From the NCBI RefSeq assembly GCF_963662255.1, contig NC_085047.1, positions 45,911,006 through 45,975,005 on the forward strand: a stretch of DNA of 64,000 nucleotides. Reading direction: 5' to 3'. A model generated the notes under the pieces. That model did no database searches. It was not told the origin of the DNA and saw only the letters and a program-made list of their open reading frames with translations. The position numbers and the translations under genes are program-made. Position 1 is the first letter of the stretch, and every line of letters starts with the position of its first letter. The stretch comes from Cinclus cinclus (Eukaryota > Chordata > Aves > Passeriformes > Cinclidae). Below are positions 1 through 13,018 of this stretch, piece after piece.

Positions 1-401
1 CATAAGGCCAGACCTTTTCAATGGTGGCTAGCACCTGGGTTTTTAACCCAGGTTCCACTGTACATGCCAGCAAGGTCCTCTAATATTTCATGAGAACCTG
101 CTCAAAACATTTTTTGTTTGTTTTAGATTGTGTTTTTCTGAAAGCAGCACCTGGAAGTGAGACATTTCAATGAAATCTGTCCATTCCCATGAGATCTTTC
201 AACAGAAAAATGGCTGCAGGTTTTGTTTAGACAAAGGCAAACACCCCACTGTGAGATTTTTCTTCACATGAGTTTTGATACATTTCAGTATTTGAGTTGA
301 ATTATTTTCTGTAATATATCAGTGAGCTAAGAGTGCATGGTGTTTAATGCTAAATAAGCTGCACTGTGTTTATTATTGAAAAGCAATAATAGAGTCAAAG
401 C
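1..401. other. non-coding stretch, nothing recognised
   Basis: This is AT-rich, CpG-poor sequence up to the first CR1 tail. I see no open frame of useful length, no splice-bounded exon and no repeat family I recognise. Confidence 0.6.
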
Positions 402-661
402 ATCACAGAATCATTAATGTTGGAAGAGACCTCTAAGACCATCAAGTTCAACCATTAACCTAACACTTCCATGTCCACCATTTATCCGTGTCCCTAAGAA
501 TCACATCCATATATCTTTTGAATATTTCCAAGGACAGTGATTCCACAACTTCCCTGAGCAGCTTGTTCCAATTCTTGACCAACCTTTCAGTGAAGAAATT
601 TTTCCTAATATCCAATCTAAACCCTCCCTGATGAAACTCGATGCTATTTCCTCTTGTCCTA
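402..661 (-). mobile_element. CR1 LINE 3' fragment
   Basis: The plus strand begins with an ATCACAGAATCAT tail, the reverse complement of the ATTCTGTGAT-type CR1 terminus. It then reads GTTGGAAGAGACCTCTAAGA and continues through the typical 3' region (AGCTTGTTCCA, TTTTTCCTAATATCCAATCTAAACC, CCTCTTGTCCT). The element therefore lies on the minus strand with its 3' end at the left. Only about 260 bp of a roughly 4.5 kb element is present, the usual outcome of 5' truncation during target-primed reverse transcription. Many substitutions suggest an old copy. Recognition is by family memory, not alignment. Confidence 0.9.
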
Positions 662-2416
662 AAATGTGTACAGATAACAGATTATATTCTGAGTTGCAGC
701 AGCATAAATAGGAATCACCAGTTTAGGACATTGGAGCAAAATGTGCTTGGCTGGCCTCCATGGAAAACAAATCAAAGCAAAGAGCCAAAGACATTAGAAT
801 CTATTAGTATTAAAAACACAATCGATGGAGAAAGGGCAAACCAAAAAAGAGATTGGACAGTCTCATACAAGAATTGCCTTTATTCACCATCACCTTAACT
901 CATGACTCAGTTGTCATAGCTACTCTTCATAACAAGCTGGGTTTGCATCTTTTCGTACCAAAGCAGCAGCATCGATTTCCATTACATGTTAAGTTTTCAG
1001 AATAAAGAATTCAGAAAGAGCTATATTTCTTCTCTGTAGACTATGTAACTTTCCCTTCCTCCATTAGCAGTACCTGGCCTGGCTTATGTGTTCTGCTGTC
1101 TCACATGGTGGCAATGTGCTGCTGCTGAGCCCTCTTCACATGAGCCAGGAAAAGCCCACCTCCCAGTATTGCCTAGAGAATAACGAACCCAGAAATTAAA
1201 GGTCTTTCTCAGCCAGATCTGCAGATGTTCTCCGGATGTTACACTGAACTTCAAAATGGTTTTAAACTCCAAAAATGCCTTTTGTCGCTAGTGTATAGAT
1301 ACTTCTGCAACCAACCCCATGATTTGTCTTCAGACAGAAGCATCATCAGTCCTTGACAAAAAACTAGAATTCAAAACACACTGTGCTGGTCCTTCACTGC
1401 TCCTGTCCTAAAAAAAACTTGCTTGGTATTTTCCACGTACTGTAGCAACAGACTCAAGAAAACTGACAAAGGTATATGTCAGCCAAGATGTGAGGAAAAT
1501 GGTCCTTTGTATTTGAATAAATGCAGTAAATTGTTATTGAGCTGTTCCTGGAAAGAAAATTCAGACTCTCTTCATGCTGTAGAAAATGACTGTGTATATT
1601 CCTTGCACAACAAGGATCCTTAAAGGTTAAATCTCCTTCCTCAGGCTTCCTACAGACATGGATATAGAAGCTGAGGATATAGAAGGGAAATTGGCCTCTT
1701 AGCAGAAAGGTGCCCTGATAGAAAGGTGCATGATGCAGTGAATCAAATGCATAAGAGTACTGTCCTGGCCAGCATGTCTCATGACAATCTGCAGAAATGA
1801 TGCTACAGGCAGGCACAGTCAATGCAGGGCATGTGCTGATGGGCTAGTAACAGCAGATTTTTGTAATCATCCTCAGCCTGGGACATGTCATGTCTCTAAA
1901 CTTCCCTATGTGGTGGTCAGAATATTTGGAAAAACAAAATTATCCAACTTTGAAAGGTTTAATTTCCTTCTCACCAGCTGTGGCATTACCCAGAAATAAA
2001 CCTTGAACATCGCTGCAGCTTCTCAGGGAGAAAGGTGGGGTGGCAGAACAAATGCTTCCCATGATAGTAATTTGTATCATTCAGTTTTGCTTCAACTGTT
2101 CAAAAATTCAGTTGTGCAACCAAGGTCAGCCTCCAGTTGCAAAGCTGTCCTTTACCAGAAGATACCTGCACAGTACACACGGATTTCAGTCCCCTGGTGT
2201 TCCACAAAGCTCCTGAGTCTCCGTCAGGCACATGTGGCCATCATGGGCCCAGGTGGGCAGCCTGCCCAGTGTGCTGGTGTCTCATGGGGACAGGTCAGGG
2301 CTCTGTGCAGCAGTCACTTGAGGCCATCAGGTCAGACATAGCATGGTCACAGTTCCAGCTGGTCAGCCTCTGGTCCAGCCTCCTGCTTCCAGCTGGTCAG
2401 CTCTGAGGTCAGATCA
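662..2416. other. non-coding stretch with a short direct repeat
   Basis: No gene is evident. The 369-base minus-strand open frame at 1454-1822 has no domain, repeat or composition bias I recognise. Just before the next CR1, the 15-mer TTCCAGCTGGTCAGC occurs at 2353-2367 and again at 2387-2401, a 34-bp spacing, with further GGTCAG words between. It looks like a degenerate local tandem duplication. Confidence 0.55.
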
Positions 2417-3130
2417 GGCTACTCAGGGCTTCAGCCAGTTGAGTTTTGAAATCATTCAAGGACAGAGACTGGACAGCCTCTCTGGGCAACCTGACTGCCT
2501 GTCCTCATGGGGACACATCCTTCCATTCTGTGCCATCCCCTCAGTGATGCCCTTCCCCAGGGGCATACTGTAAGGTCCATCTCCTCCCCAAAGCCATCTC
2601 TAACTCAGACTGAACAAGCCTGGCTCTCCCAGCCTCTCCTCATAGGGTCTGTGCTCCAGCCCCACCACCTTAGGGGCCTCTCCTGAACAATAACTGGTTT
2701 AATGGTGTCAATTCTGTCCTGGATGCAAAGATGTGGCCTAACAACCAGTGAGTGGAGGGGGATAATGACTCTCCTCTACCCCTGACTCTGTCCCAGTTCA
2801 CACATCCCAGGCTGCTCTTAGCCAGTGGTGTTGCTGGGACTTACTGCTGACCCATGTCCCTCTGACTGACTATCAGAACCTCAAGGACCTTCCCTACAAC
2901 CCCAGGCACTTGGCCCCAGCCTGTGTTGTTGTGTAGGGCTTATCCATCCATGGGGCAGGACTCAGCACTATTTCTTGCTGAATTTCATGAAGTATCTGTC
3001 AGTCCTTTCCTCCAGACTGCCTAACATCTGAGTTACACCCTCACCTGCCAGTAAACTGACAGGTCCCCCAATTTTTTGTCATCTACAAACTCGACAAAAA
3101 CGCACATCCAAGCAGTGTCTGCAGGCATGG
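2417..3130 (-). mobile_element. CR1 LINE fragment, about 0.7 kb
   Basis: The plus strand matches successive blocks of reversed CR1 ORF2 and 3' sequence. These are the 'actcagggcttcagccag' block, 'acagcctctctgggcaacctg', 'ctgaacaagcctggctctcccagcctctcctca', and 'agtggaggggataatgactctcc'. The last is 'cactatttcttgctgaatttcatgaagt', followed by a block like the CR1 'tttttgtcatctacaaact' segment. The 3' tail itself is missing at the left, and no reading frame survives, so the copy is dead. The right boundary is approximate, within about 30 bp. Confidence 0.85.
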
Positions 3131-4982
3131 CTACCTGCCTTCTCAAGAGATGGATATTATTATATAAATGGTTTTTTATTTAGGAGCCTATTCTGTGCTC
3201 CATCCAAAATCCTCTTTCCCACCTGAGTCTGGCTGCGCTCCGACATGTTGATTTCACCTATGTTTTGTCCCAGATGTGTTTATTTGTTTATTCTGATGTT
3301 CTCTCCCTGTGATGTTTTCCACCCTGTGCTACTGTGCAGTGCGAGCTGTGCCTCCTCTGTGGATGCTACTGGGTGCCAGAGGCACACTTCCACTAAACGT
3401 TCATGCCCCAGGAGAAGCTCACACACCATAAGTGCCAGAGGCAGCTGCCCATGGCAACAAAGGAGGTGCCAAAGATCCATAATACTGCTGGAAGCAGAAT
3501 GCAAATGGAACCCCTTCCCAGGACCGACCTCTCCGGCCAGGCTGATCTTAAGAGCACCATGTAGGGCATGTGTGCAGGCAGTGAACAGAGTATCAACAGT
3601 ATAAGTGATGTGTGCTGGGATGTGATCTGCTCTGATTGCCATTTCCGACAGGATCACTTCTAGCCTTTGATTCAGAGTCATTTAAACACACACAGCAGCA
3701 ACTGGACTGAGCAAGAGGACTGCTCACAGGATGAGGTTTCAGGGTAGGGCTTGTTTCATCCAGTGTCAGCCACATGAACGTTGGGAGTTTCATTTAAGGT
3801 GCCAGGATGCTGTTATGCTAATGGAGAGAGAAGACCACTGAAGGAAACTGAACTTATTTTTCCTGCCCTTCCTCAGGATAGAAAGGATCATCCCTTGTAA
3901 GTGCCTGTCTCTCTCCAGTCATTAGAGACCAGATATGCTTAGGTGCTCCTTCAAGTGGCTAAATTTGTACGAGGATGAGAATTCTTCAGCCTGTGTAGGG
4001 GTAGTATACATTCCATGAATGAGGTCTTTTACTAGCACTGCAAAAGTCAGAGCTCTGATGGGATCAAGGGAAACCCTTTGTCTCAACAGCACTGCTCTCT
4101 TTTATTCCCTTTCTTCCCCCTTAGTGCTCAAACAGTCTATTCAGTTTGCAAACTTTTTGAAGCCAGGACCTGGCTCCTCTCTGCTGGTAAAGCAGCTGGC
4201 ACATGGTTAGTCCTGTACAAACAAACAATAATAATGGTCTCTAGAAGCAGATGTTTGGAACCTGCTCTCAGATGGAAATGGCTCCATCTAACTTGATGGA
4301 ACACAAACAATGTGTTACATGCAATTACCTCCACATGAATGTTCTACTCGCTAATTAAAAGGGGACTTGGAGAATTTGTTACACACTACATCAGCCTGGC
4401 CTCACAGGTAGATGTTTTCCATACAAGTGACTATAGATGTCAATCTTGGTCTTACTAAGGTCCATTGTGAAAATGTCACTGAATGCAGTGGGGGACAGAC
4501 TTGGTTCTCTCCTCAGAAGAATGACTGCCAGTATTCCCTTTTCCCTTTAATATGAGCATCACTACAGAAATATTATTAGGCCTGTGAGGTTATTACTTGA
4601 TACTGACAGCTTCCTTTGAGATTTTTAAAATCTTTTAAGATAGTGTATCAGTACTTGAACACTGATGCTGTTTCTCTCACTTAATGGACACATTATACAT
4701 CTTCTGAGCTGCTACAGACAGCAGAAAAGCAAAGGTGGGAGATAGGTGGTATTCATTCTGCTCATCCTATATCTCTTCCTGGATTTTAAAATATTGACTA
4801 ATATGCCAGGTGCTGAACTGGAAATCACTCTCCCTTTGGTCACCAATTTGGACCAATCAGGCTTTTACTGTAATCAGACACTCTAGAGACAATTTTAGCA
4901 GAGAGTTTAACCTACTGGAATTTAGTCAAAAAGTGTGAACTATATGCTTTCAACATATCAGAAGATACCTGAGAAAAAAAAG
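3131..4982. other. non-coding stretch with one GC-richer island of open frames
   Basis: Between about 3245 and 3681 the sequence is less AT-rich than its surroundings and several frames are open at once: 3245-3604 on the plus strand and 3280-3681 on the minus strand. The translations show no motif, low-complexity bias or family I recognise, and the frames overlap each other, so I do not call a gene. The rest, to 4982, is ordinary AT-rich sequence. Confidence 0.5.
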
Positions 4983-5041
4983 ATAGTATATATTTATATA
5001 CTATATAATAGTATAGAATATACTAGAATACACTAGAATAT
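4983..5041. repeat. AT-rich inverted repeat followed by 10-bp tandem repeat
   Basis: A perfect 10-bp inverted repeat, ATAGTATATA at 4983-4992 and TATATACTAT at 4995-5004, is separated by two T residues. About three copies of a TAGAATAYAC-like 10-mer follow from roughly 5013 to 5041. The arms could extrude as a cruciform. The simplest explanation is slippage in AT-rich sequence. Confidence 0.7.
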
Positions 5042-8000
5042 GTAAATAGAGATTTTCAATGTAGCAGAGTTTTGCTTTCAGCTGAAGTTGACTCTTGCAC
5101 TTCCATCATCCCCAGCAGTCTTTCACAGATGTAGCTATCAGACCTGTGTGTCCTTAACTTGGCTTCTGGCTTACACAACCCAGACTTCACTTCACCCATC
5201 ACTTCTGTTTATCACTGTATTAATTTAAGTTATTAGTCACTACCAGCTGCATAAGTCAGAGAGGAATCAGAGCTTTTTCAGTTTTCTGCTATGACTTCCA
5301 ACAGATTCAGAGCTACAGACAGAAAAAAATATGTGCAGAAAAATACGTGCTTCTGAAGTGTCTTTCAAATTCACAATTTCTGGTGAAGAAACATGGATAA
5401 TAATTCTTTGTCCTCCCAGGTCACACTCACTTTGCTTAGTGGAGAGATCTGAATCCTAATTCTGACTATGATGACTTCTGATCAAAACCTCATGGGACAG
5501 GCTTCTCCCAGAAAAAAAAATGCTTTGAAGCAACAAAATTTGTTGACAATCACATTCATTTAACACCATATTCTGTGCTACGATCAAATGTTTTCAACAT
5601 AGAGGAAAATGCTGAGAGACATCATTGCTGTAAACAGTTGAACCTCTTGACATTACACAGTCCTTCCTTGTCTTTTTTTTTTTTCATTCAGAATATAGTA
5701 CCATTTAACTAAAATGTGAAGGGAAAATCATTTGATTTACAGAAAAACTAGAGATGTTTCAAAACCATGAAAAATTATTTTAATATATTAAGTTCTGTAT
5801 AATAAGGGATGTTAAAAATTTCTGCATTTCCAAGCTGAGAATAAAAACAAATACTACAGTGAGAAAAACCCCCATGGGAGGTAATTCTTCATTTTGATCA
5901 GCTCTATTAATAGCCCTGAAATTTTGATTGAGTTTGGGCTGCAGGCCATAAAGTTAGGAATATCTTAATATGGAATTTGAAAGAAAAATGGAGCCTGAAT
6001 ATTAGCAACTATCAACTAATTAGAAAGCTCATTACACTGGAACAGCATATCAGAGGAATTCATGGAAGATGTTTCTCTTCTAGCATGGAGTAAACAGATG
6101 GACACAAACACTTAGAAACCTCTGCTACAGACAAGAAGATAACCTGATAGATTAATCCATCCCAGCAAAACATTTCCATCTCTACTATCTGTCCCTGCCA
6201 GTAAAGAGTAGATGCTGAGTTTTATCAAGAAGACTGAGTTTGATCTAACTGTTGCAGAGCCTTTTAGAGTTTCATCATTTCAGCTTTCAAAACTACTTCT
6301 TAATCCAAGAAATTTCTCAAACCTGAACGTTGCCTTTCATCTTTCAGAGGAAATGATTCTGAGTGCTGCAAGTGGAGTATTTTCAGGTCAGAGGTTTGAA
6401 CTCACTGTAGTAATTGGAAATGTGAAAATTTTAAAGTAAGCTAATATTGCTCCTTGAAACTTTACTCTCCGAGCCATGTTTCCACATATGCTCTTTCACA
6501 GACACAGTGTGTTCCAAATTGTCCCATCCTCTCATGCACTGGAAATGTTGCACTTGTACCAGTAAGAATGGTATGACTGCTTTTCTGGATTTTTGGTTTC
6601 TAACACTTCTATTAAGCAGTTGTTTACCTCCATCAAAGCAGCAAAATTGTTTGATACACATAAAGTATTTTCACAATGAAATTTTAAGGATGATCATTCA
6701 TAGTTTTGTTCCATTCAGTTCATTTTTTTTCCAGTTTCTATGGTGAAAACCATGTGATATCCATAGTAAATTCCTTGCCAGAGTTAAAATATAGTCCACT
6801 CTCAATTTTCCAGGAACTCAATATGATCACATCGTACTTCAAGAAATGAAAAACTGACTTTCTGAAAACAAGAACATGTCTGAGGCCCCAAATCACTTAA
6901 TTTTCTGTGGTTGGGTAGAAGAACCCGTTCCCTGAAATCTGTGGTCTGGCCATTGGCTTCCACAGCTTCATCATCTCCTTGTTGCACTGTGAGATAATAC
7001 AAATAATGTCAGCAATATTGCTAATAAGCATGTTAAATAAATAATGTACTTGCTGTGACTCTTTCAGGACTTGGAAGTTTCCAGTTAGTACAAAATCTAC
7101 ACATCCAAGATATCCTCAGCCACACTAGCTCTAAGAAACATATCCAAATTACCTTCATTTTCTCACAGTACTTCTCCCAATGTTCCTGAGCAATAAATCA
7201 TAAATCAAGATCCCACACAGGTCTCTAAGGCACACTGCAGCCTGCACCTACTGCTACATGAAGTCCTCAGCTGACAATTCATGTCTTCAGCACAATAAAA
7301 CTCACTAAGGCAAGAATAAAAACTTCTCTGTACAGGGGAGAAAAGCTCCCAGACTTTCTGGGAAGACAGGACTGAACATTGAGATGCACTTGCATTAAAA
7401 CCAGAGACAGACCCCAGCCTCCCTACCTACTCCTCCCCAGGGCAGAGCACATTTCTGTGACCCTCTAAAAAGAGCCACACCTATTGATACCTCTTCTTTA
7501 GGCATTCAAAATTAATCAACTACCCAGAAAATCTTCAATGGAAAGGAACAGAAAAGGCATACTACGTGTTAGTCACATTGAAGAATACAGAAGGTTTTGT
7601 GATGTTGAGAAATAAGCATAGCACAGCAAAACACAGCATGGTATAGCTTAGCAAAGAAGGCAAAGCAAGTTAGTTTGGCCAATTTCCACTGAAATCAGTG
7701 AAATTATCCAGTTCAGATCCTCCCTGCATGTACCTTATATACCTCCCTACATATACCTTATACTGTCTCTTTATTTTCACTTATTTTGAAAAACCGTGAT
7801 TCACTCATTAGAACAGGAGAGTTCTATCTGAAAAGTGACATCATTAAGGAAAAAAAAATGCTTTTCTTACTATGCCTTGCTATGTCAGGGGCAATGGCAT
7901 GAGTTTTAATGCTCTATTAATGCATTTTTAAAAATCCAAGTGCTGGTAAAATACAAATACACCTATATTAAGAACAGATTCCTTGTTTGTATGAGGGCAG

Positions 8001-10479
8001 GTTTTTATTGTTTCTGTCCGACTGCATCAACCTTGAATTCTGGGAAAATTAAGGCTTTCAGATGAAATCTGAAACCAGTTATCACTGCAGCTAGTACATT
8101 TGCAAGATGTCATTTTGCACTGGCCAGGCTAGTTTCATGCCAGCTGAGATATTTGCTTTAAACAGCTATACTCTTAGAGAAATCACAGCACTGAAAATTT
8201 CCCTGTATGTGGGCTGGTGTAAGAAACCTGTTACCATAGACAGCTCAGTGGTGCTCCTGACATTTTTCAATAGCTGCTAAGAATAGGACATCTAAAGCCA
8301 TTTCCTCCAGTTCCCCATTTGGGAATGCAGTGAAGTGATTACAATGATCCAGAAAGCCACAAGAAGTTGCTTTCAGCTCTGTTTTAATTGGACTCCATGG
8401 GCAACAGTAAAGAAAAGGCGTGGGAAAAAAAAACAATATTATGGTAAAAAACTAGTATTTTTATTAATGTACTGGAAAACATAAAAATGTCTGCTAAGAT
8501 AGCCACAAAAATAAAGATGAGCTGCAGGGGAGAGGGAAGCATGAGCAGGATGCTGGGCTGAGAGCCTAAAGATGTGGTTTTCCTCTGGGACAGCTTGTGG
8601 ACTCAGAAAGTCATTTCACTCCCCTCTGTCATGGACCTCTTCTCTGTAAATGGATCTAAGTGATCACTTCTGTAAAACACTTTCAACCCAATAAGAAACA
8701 AAATTATGTAAGAACTAGACATTAGTAAGTTATTAGTCATCCACAGCAAATTTGTGATTCAACATCCATGTGTTTCTTGAGACAATACTGGCAGTTGCTG
8801 CCAAGCTGACCATGAAAGCAGCCAAGAAATCATTTTCCTTTATCACAAAAATAGGCTGGATTGGCTATGTAAAGCTGTTCCCAGGAACATCCCAATGACT
8901 GATTCCTGCGCATCAAGGTCTCTTATTCCCACCAGCACAACTTAGTGGATGAGAGATGTAGGTTTTGCCCTCTCTGGCTCTTCCTGCAGTGCACAGTGTC
9001 ACACTTGTTTTCAGAGCCTACCCAGGTGCTGAGTGAAACATTTACCTGTTGGGTCCAATTTTAAGAGTTACATGCTCACATCTTAGATGTGTCATTTGTC
9101 TTCAGTTCTTCCTGCCCCCTTTGGCCCCGTCTTTGCATCCCAGACACGTAATGTGGCTCTCCCAGCTCCATTTCAGGTCAGGATCCTTGCACAAAGGCAA
9201 GACAATCTGTCTGACCATCACAGCAAGGGCTCCAGCAGGAAAATTCAAATTATGGGGCACAGAGGAAATGCAGGAAAAATAAATAAGGCAGCAATTACAG
9301 CACAGGTCATGAGGAACATGCTAAAAAGATGTGGATCAGAAGAAGCCTGCTGGAAATGGAGACTAGGAACATGGTATGGCAGGCATTTATTCTAGAGGAA
9401 GTGATGCTTCATCAATTTAAAGTTACCATGGCTGGCCAAAGGAAGCAAACTTTCATCCAGTCAGCAGACCCACTGAATTCAATGGGATATAAAAAGTTGG
9501 TCTAGCTGTAGGCCCTGAGCTCTCCTTGAGTTATTTATTGTCTCTAATAGTCCGTAAGGAACAGACTGCAGCATCTCACAGCAGTGTTCCACAAAGATCA
9601 AAGTCTTTAGAAAGAATCCACCTACAGCGTTGTGGATTTTGGAAGGCAAGTGTAACCCACTTACTGCTCTGGGTGTTACATGAAAGCTTGCTTTGTCAGA
9701 GTAGGTGAAAGGAACAAGAGGGATTTTATTGTTTGGTAAAAACCAGTATGAGAAGCTGAAATATTAACTTTGGTTTTAACAATTAACAGCAGGGCTTTTT
9801 CACTTGTATGGTTTCTCTGCTTTGAAGCAACAGCACTACAGATAGCAACACAGTGCATTGAAAACAACAACACACAAAAGAATTTGGAAAAGAAAATGCC
9901 CTTTGAGCAAAGGAAAGGCTCAGTAGTTACTCAGGAAGCAAAATCACAGCCTTGTACCATTGGACAGCCAATTGAGCAGAAGGAAGGTAATGGGTATGAA
10001 AACAAGTACAGATTTTAACCACACCAAATGGAGTATTGTGTAAAAGACACTGTGCGCCTCTGGAGAGTAGATTTAGTAGATTTACTCAGATACAGAGTAC
10101 AGAAAATCACTCAAAACCTCTCAATAATAGGAAATCAAGATACAGATTTTGGGAGCCTTTCAAATCCTGCAATGCTCATCAAATGGAAGGATCCTCTGTT
10201 TGTTTTACTTCATACCTTAGGGTTTTAACTTTTTTATTTTTCATATATTTGTAATCCTTCAATTCTTTAGTGTATAACTCTAAATTCCATATAGAGTGTT
10301 AGCTACTATTCTCCCATTTTATTCAGACAAAACAATTCCTCTCTAGGCCTGAAACTCAACGACACCTTACTGTCTTGAGAGATGCAAACAACAGTGAACT
10401 GGGGATGGGGGCAAACTTGGAGTAAATTATTTCATTACCTGAAAATATAAATGAAGGATTAACCCCTGATATGTAAATG
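5042..10479. other. long non-coding stretch
   Basis: This is about 5.4 kb of AT-rich, CpG-poor sequence. The open frames are all short (about 100 codons or fewer), unlinked and without recognisable motifs. Apart from the small repeat at 7719-7764 I see no mobile-element signature. Confidence 0.6.
7719..7764. repeat. two-copy tandem repeat, 23-bp period
   Basis: CCTCCCTGCATGTACCTTATA at 7719 is repeated as CCTCCCTACATATACCTTA at 7742, with two substitutions. This is a simple local duplication. Confidence 0.65.
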
Positions 10480-10645
10480 GACCAAATTTATAATTGTATG
10501 AAAAACTCATGACCATCAAATATCTTGGGTGTAGCCCCTCAGAGACTTTCGACTGCCCAAGGAGTATCCATTGAAGACCCTCAATAAATACCCACTTTTA
10601 TTCTTTTAGTAAAACTTTTGGGTAGCCGTTCTCTCTGTTTTAGGC
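10480..10645 (+). mobile_element. possible LTR tail (R-U5-like) fragment
   Basis: A segment with GGGTGTAGCCCCTCAGAGAC, a canonical AATAAA at 10583-10588, and then a T-rich stretch and GGGTAGCCGTTCTCTC is organised like the R-U5 end of a retroviral LTR. It differs from the flanking AT-rich DNA. I cannot name the family, see no TG...CA boundaries or target-site duplication, and find no internal retroviral sequence beside it. A chance poly(A) signal in unique sequence is the alternative. Confidence 0.35.
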
Positions 10646-11845
10646 AGCCACTCCAAGGCATCATACTGATACCTTATATCCAGAGCAGGGCTTTTTTTCT
10701 TGATGATAGTGACATGCCCTTGTCACTATTTTTAGTGGAGAAAGCAGACACATCCTATCCAGCTCTCTGCTCTGCAAAGCAGCTAGCTGCACACAGGGAC
10801 CCTGCCTGATGAAGTAATTGCCTTTACTGTGGAGCTCAATTAGAAGAGGCAAACTCTTTGGCTCAACTTGGTTAACAAAGAAAAACTGCAAATTGACTTC
10901 TCTACACAGAAATTTCAGATAGAGATAATAAATGAATTCTAATTTAAAAATTTCCCAGAAATGAGGGTAGGAGATGAGGATTCCACTATTACTGTCAAGA
11001 ACAGTAGGTGATACCTTGCTATATAGCAGCTCCTTAAAAATATTATCATTCATATAGCAGGAAGAAAAGTGTTCTGATAGACCCTTTAATTTAAGTGACA
11101 TGCACTGAATTTTTTTTATGCTGCCAGTACTAAGTGATGCCTAAAATTTTTTAAAGTATGTCTCTCACTTTCCTAACTTTTAGAAAAAAAAATCTATATT
11201 TCTTGACACAGAAAATATAGCTGTTTGTAGAAGGGGTTGCTTCAATTGTAGTGGCTGCTCCAGAAAAAGTGCTTGTGCATTGATTACAGGTCATGTAGCA
11301 AATGTCTTGACCACTAAACATGGTGTAAAGCCAAAGATTGTTATTCACTAAATCAGTTATGATAGTGAAGTAAAAAGACCATATATGATCATTGAGAGAA
11401 GTTTAGAACACTTCCCAAGGTGCCCAAATGGCCAACATTCTAATGAAAAATAGGGTTAATTAACAAATCATCTGGAGAAAGAGAAAAAGAAATAAAAGAG
11501 AAAGTAACACAGGGATAATTCTTATGCAAATAAGCATACTCACATTAACCACCAGAAATTTAAGAAGAATGAAAAGGGGGAAAAAAGTCACAGATATATT
11601 TCCATGACCTTCAGGCTTATGAATTACATGCTGGGTTTTAAGCATCTCACGTATAACACCAACTTTAATAACAATTAAAATCCTGTGCTGTATTTAAAGT
11701 TTAGTCTTGGGCAATTACAAAGAGTAGCAGAAGTGTTCAAGAAACATTATGATTCTTCTTTGGTTAAAAAAAAATATTGCTATCAAATTGATGTCAAAAT
11801 ACTTTTATATCAACAGAGCTACAAGTGACAATGTCAATCAGTCAT
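10646..11845. other. non-coding stretch, one 146-codon open frame rejected
   Basis: The minus-strand frame at 10661-11101 is 146 codons long, but it is rich in Leu, Phe and Ser as expected from random AT-rich DNA and has no domain I know. Nothing else stands out. Confidence 0.5.
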
Positions 11846-11998
11846 TACAATAAATAAATAAAGTTAATAATTAAATAATAGGTTGCTCATTTATTTAACA
11901 AGTTAATAAAATAATTATTAATTTCTTTTAATTAGTTCATTTTAATTAGTTAGTTAATTAATTGTGTAATAAGTAAATAAAGCTAAACATTTATTTAA
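11846..11998. repeat. AT-rich low-complexity block
   Basis: About 150 bp is built almost only from TAAATAAA, TTAATTA and ATTTATTT words, starting with AATAAATAAATAAAG and running through several TTAATTAGTT copies. It is low complexity. The repeated TAATTA cores would score as homeodomain sites by composition alone. Confidence 0.75.
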
Positions 11999-12842
11999 GT
12001 ATGTCTGTCTAAACAGCACATAAGAGTTTGAAGGAGCCAGCCCAGGACTTTTCTGGCTTATTTGTGCTGAGCTTATTTCTTTAGTCCTAAAGGAATGTGG
12101 ATCTTAAAACACCTAGGGCCTTTTAAAATGTCTTGGCATTAAGAGGAAGAGTGTTTGGCTACTGTGACCTGTGCATTTACAAGCTTGGCATTGATCCCCA
12201 GGAAAGTTAAGTATGCATGTGACATACACTCAGTTAACACAGAAGAGCAGAAGTTAATGCAGTCTTTGAATATCAATGTGGATTTATAGGAAACAGATTT
12301 GGTGAAGCAGCTGAATTAATTTTTTTCATGGCTTTATATATTTGGATGATTAAATGACTAGTGTTGATACATTAACAGCAGACTTAAGTAAGTAAGTTGG
12401 CTGAAGACTGCATGATATTTTAAACAAAATGTAACCACACAATATCAACATGGCACGTATTATGTGGACTAAAAACTGCCAACTGATAGAATCTCTCAAT
12501 TTTCCAAGTAGGATGTTTTAGAGAGATTTGATCATCACTTTTTAATATCTCAGATAATGTCGTAATGGGGTTCTTTTGACAGTTACTTCTATTTTATTTT
12601 TTTTTTCATTATGCTGAAAAACCACAAATAATACAGACCCTCTAGGTGAAAACTGAAGTTAAATGAGTGAACAATTACCCATAGGAAAGGCTTTCTGGGG
12701 GTCACAGTGAAGTCCTCCTCTATGTATGTTTGAAAATTCAAATATGAAAGTGTTGCTCTAGATCAGATATATATGAAGTCAGCAAAATCCCATGACTTGT
12801 GGTATGAAAAGGATCAGACAGCAGAAATTACTAGTAATAACT
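11999..12842. other. non-coding stretch, nothing recognised
   Basis: AT-rich sequence with no long open frame and no repeat that I recognise. Confidence 0.6.
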
Positions 12843-13018
12843 AGAAGAGGCTGCCCAGAGAAGCTGTGGATGCCCTTCCCTGGAAATGCTCAAGGCCAGG
12901 TTGGATGGGGCCCTGAGCAAACCGGTCCAGGAGAGCTGTCTCTGCCCATGGCAAGGGGGCTGGAACTAGATTATCTTTGAGGTCCCTTACAACCCAAACC
13001 ATCCTATGATTCTATGAA
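12843..13018 (+). mobile_element. CR1 LINE 3' end
   Basis: GAGGCTGCCCAGAGAAGCTG, then CTTCCCTGGAAATGCTCAAGGCCAGG, GGTCCCTTACAACCCAAACC and the terminal ATGATTCTATGAATG form a clear CR1 3' UTR with its octamer tail. It lies on the plus strand, with the 3' end at the right. About 175 bp of a 5'-truncated copy remains. It is less diverged than the copies at 402 or 14251. Confidence 0.93.

Noticed and set aside
10661..11101. 146-codon minus-strand open frame
   Set aside because: Composition follows the AT-rich DNA, and there is no known domain and no neighbouring exon.
11846..11998. Cluster of TAATTA words as an enhancer
   Set aside because: The block is low-complexity AT repeat, so homeodomain-like words arise from composition alone.
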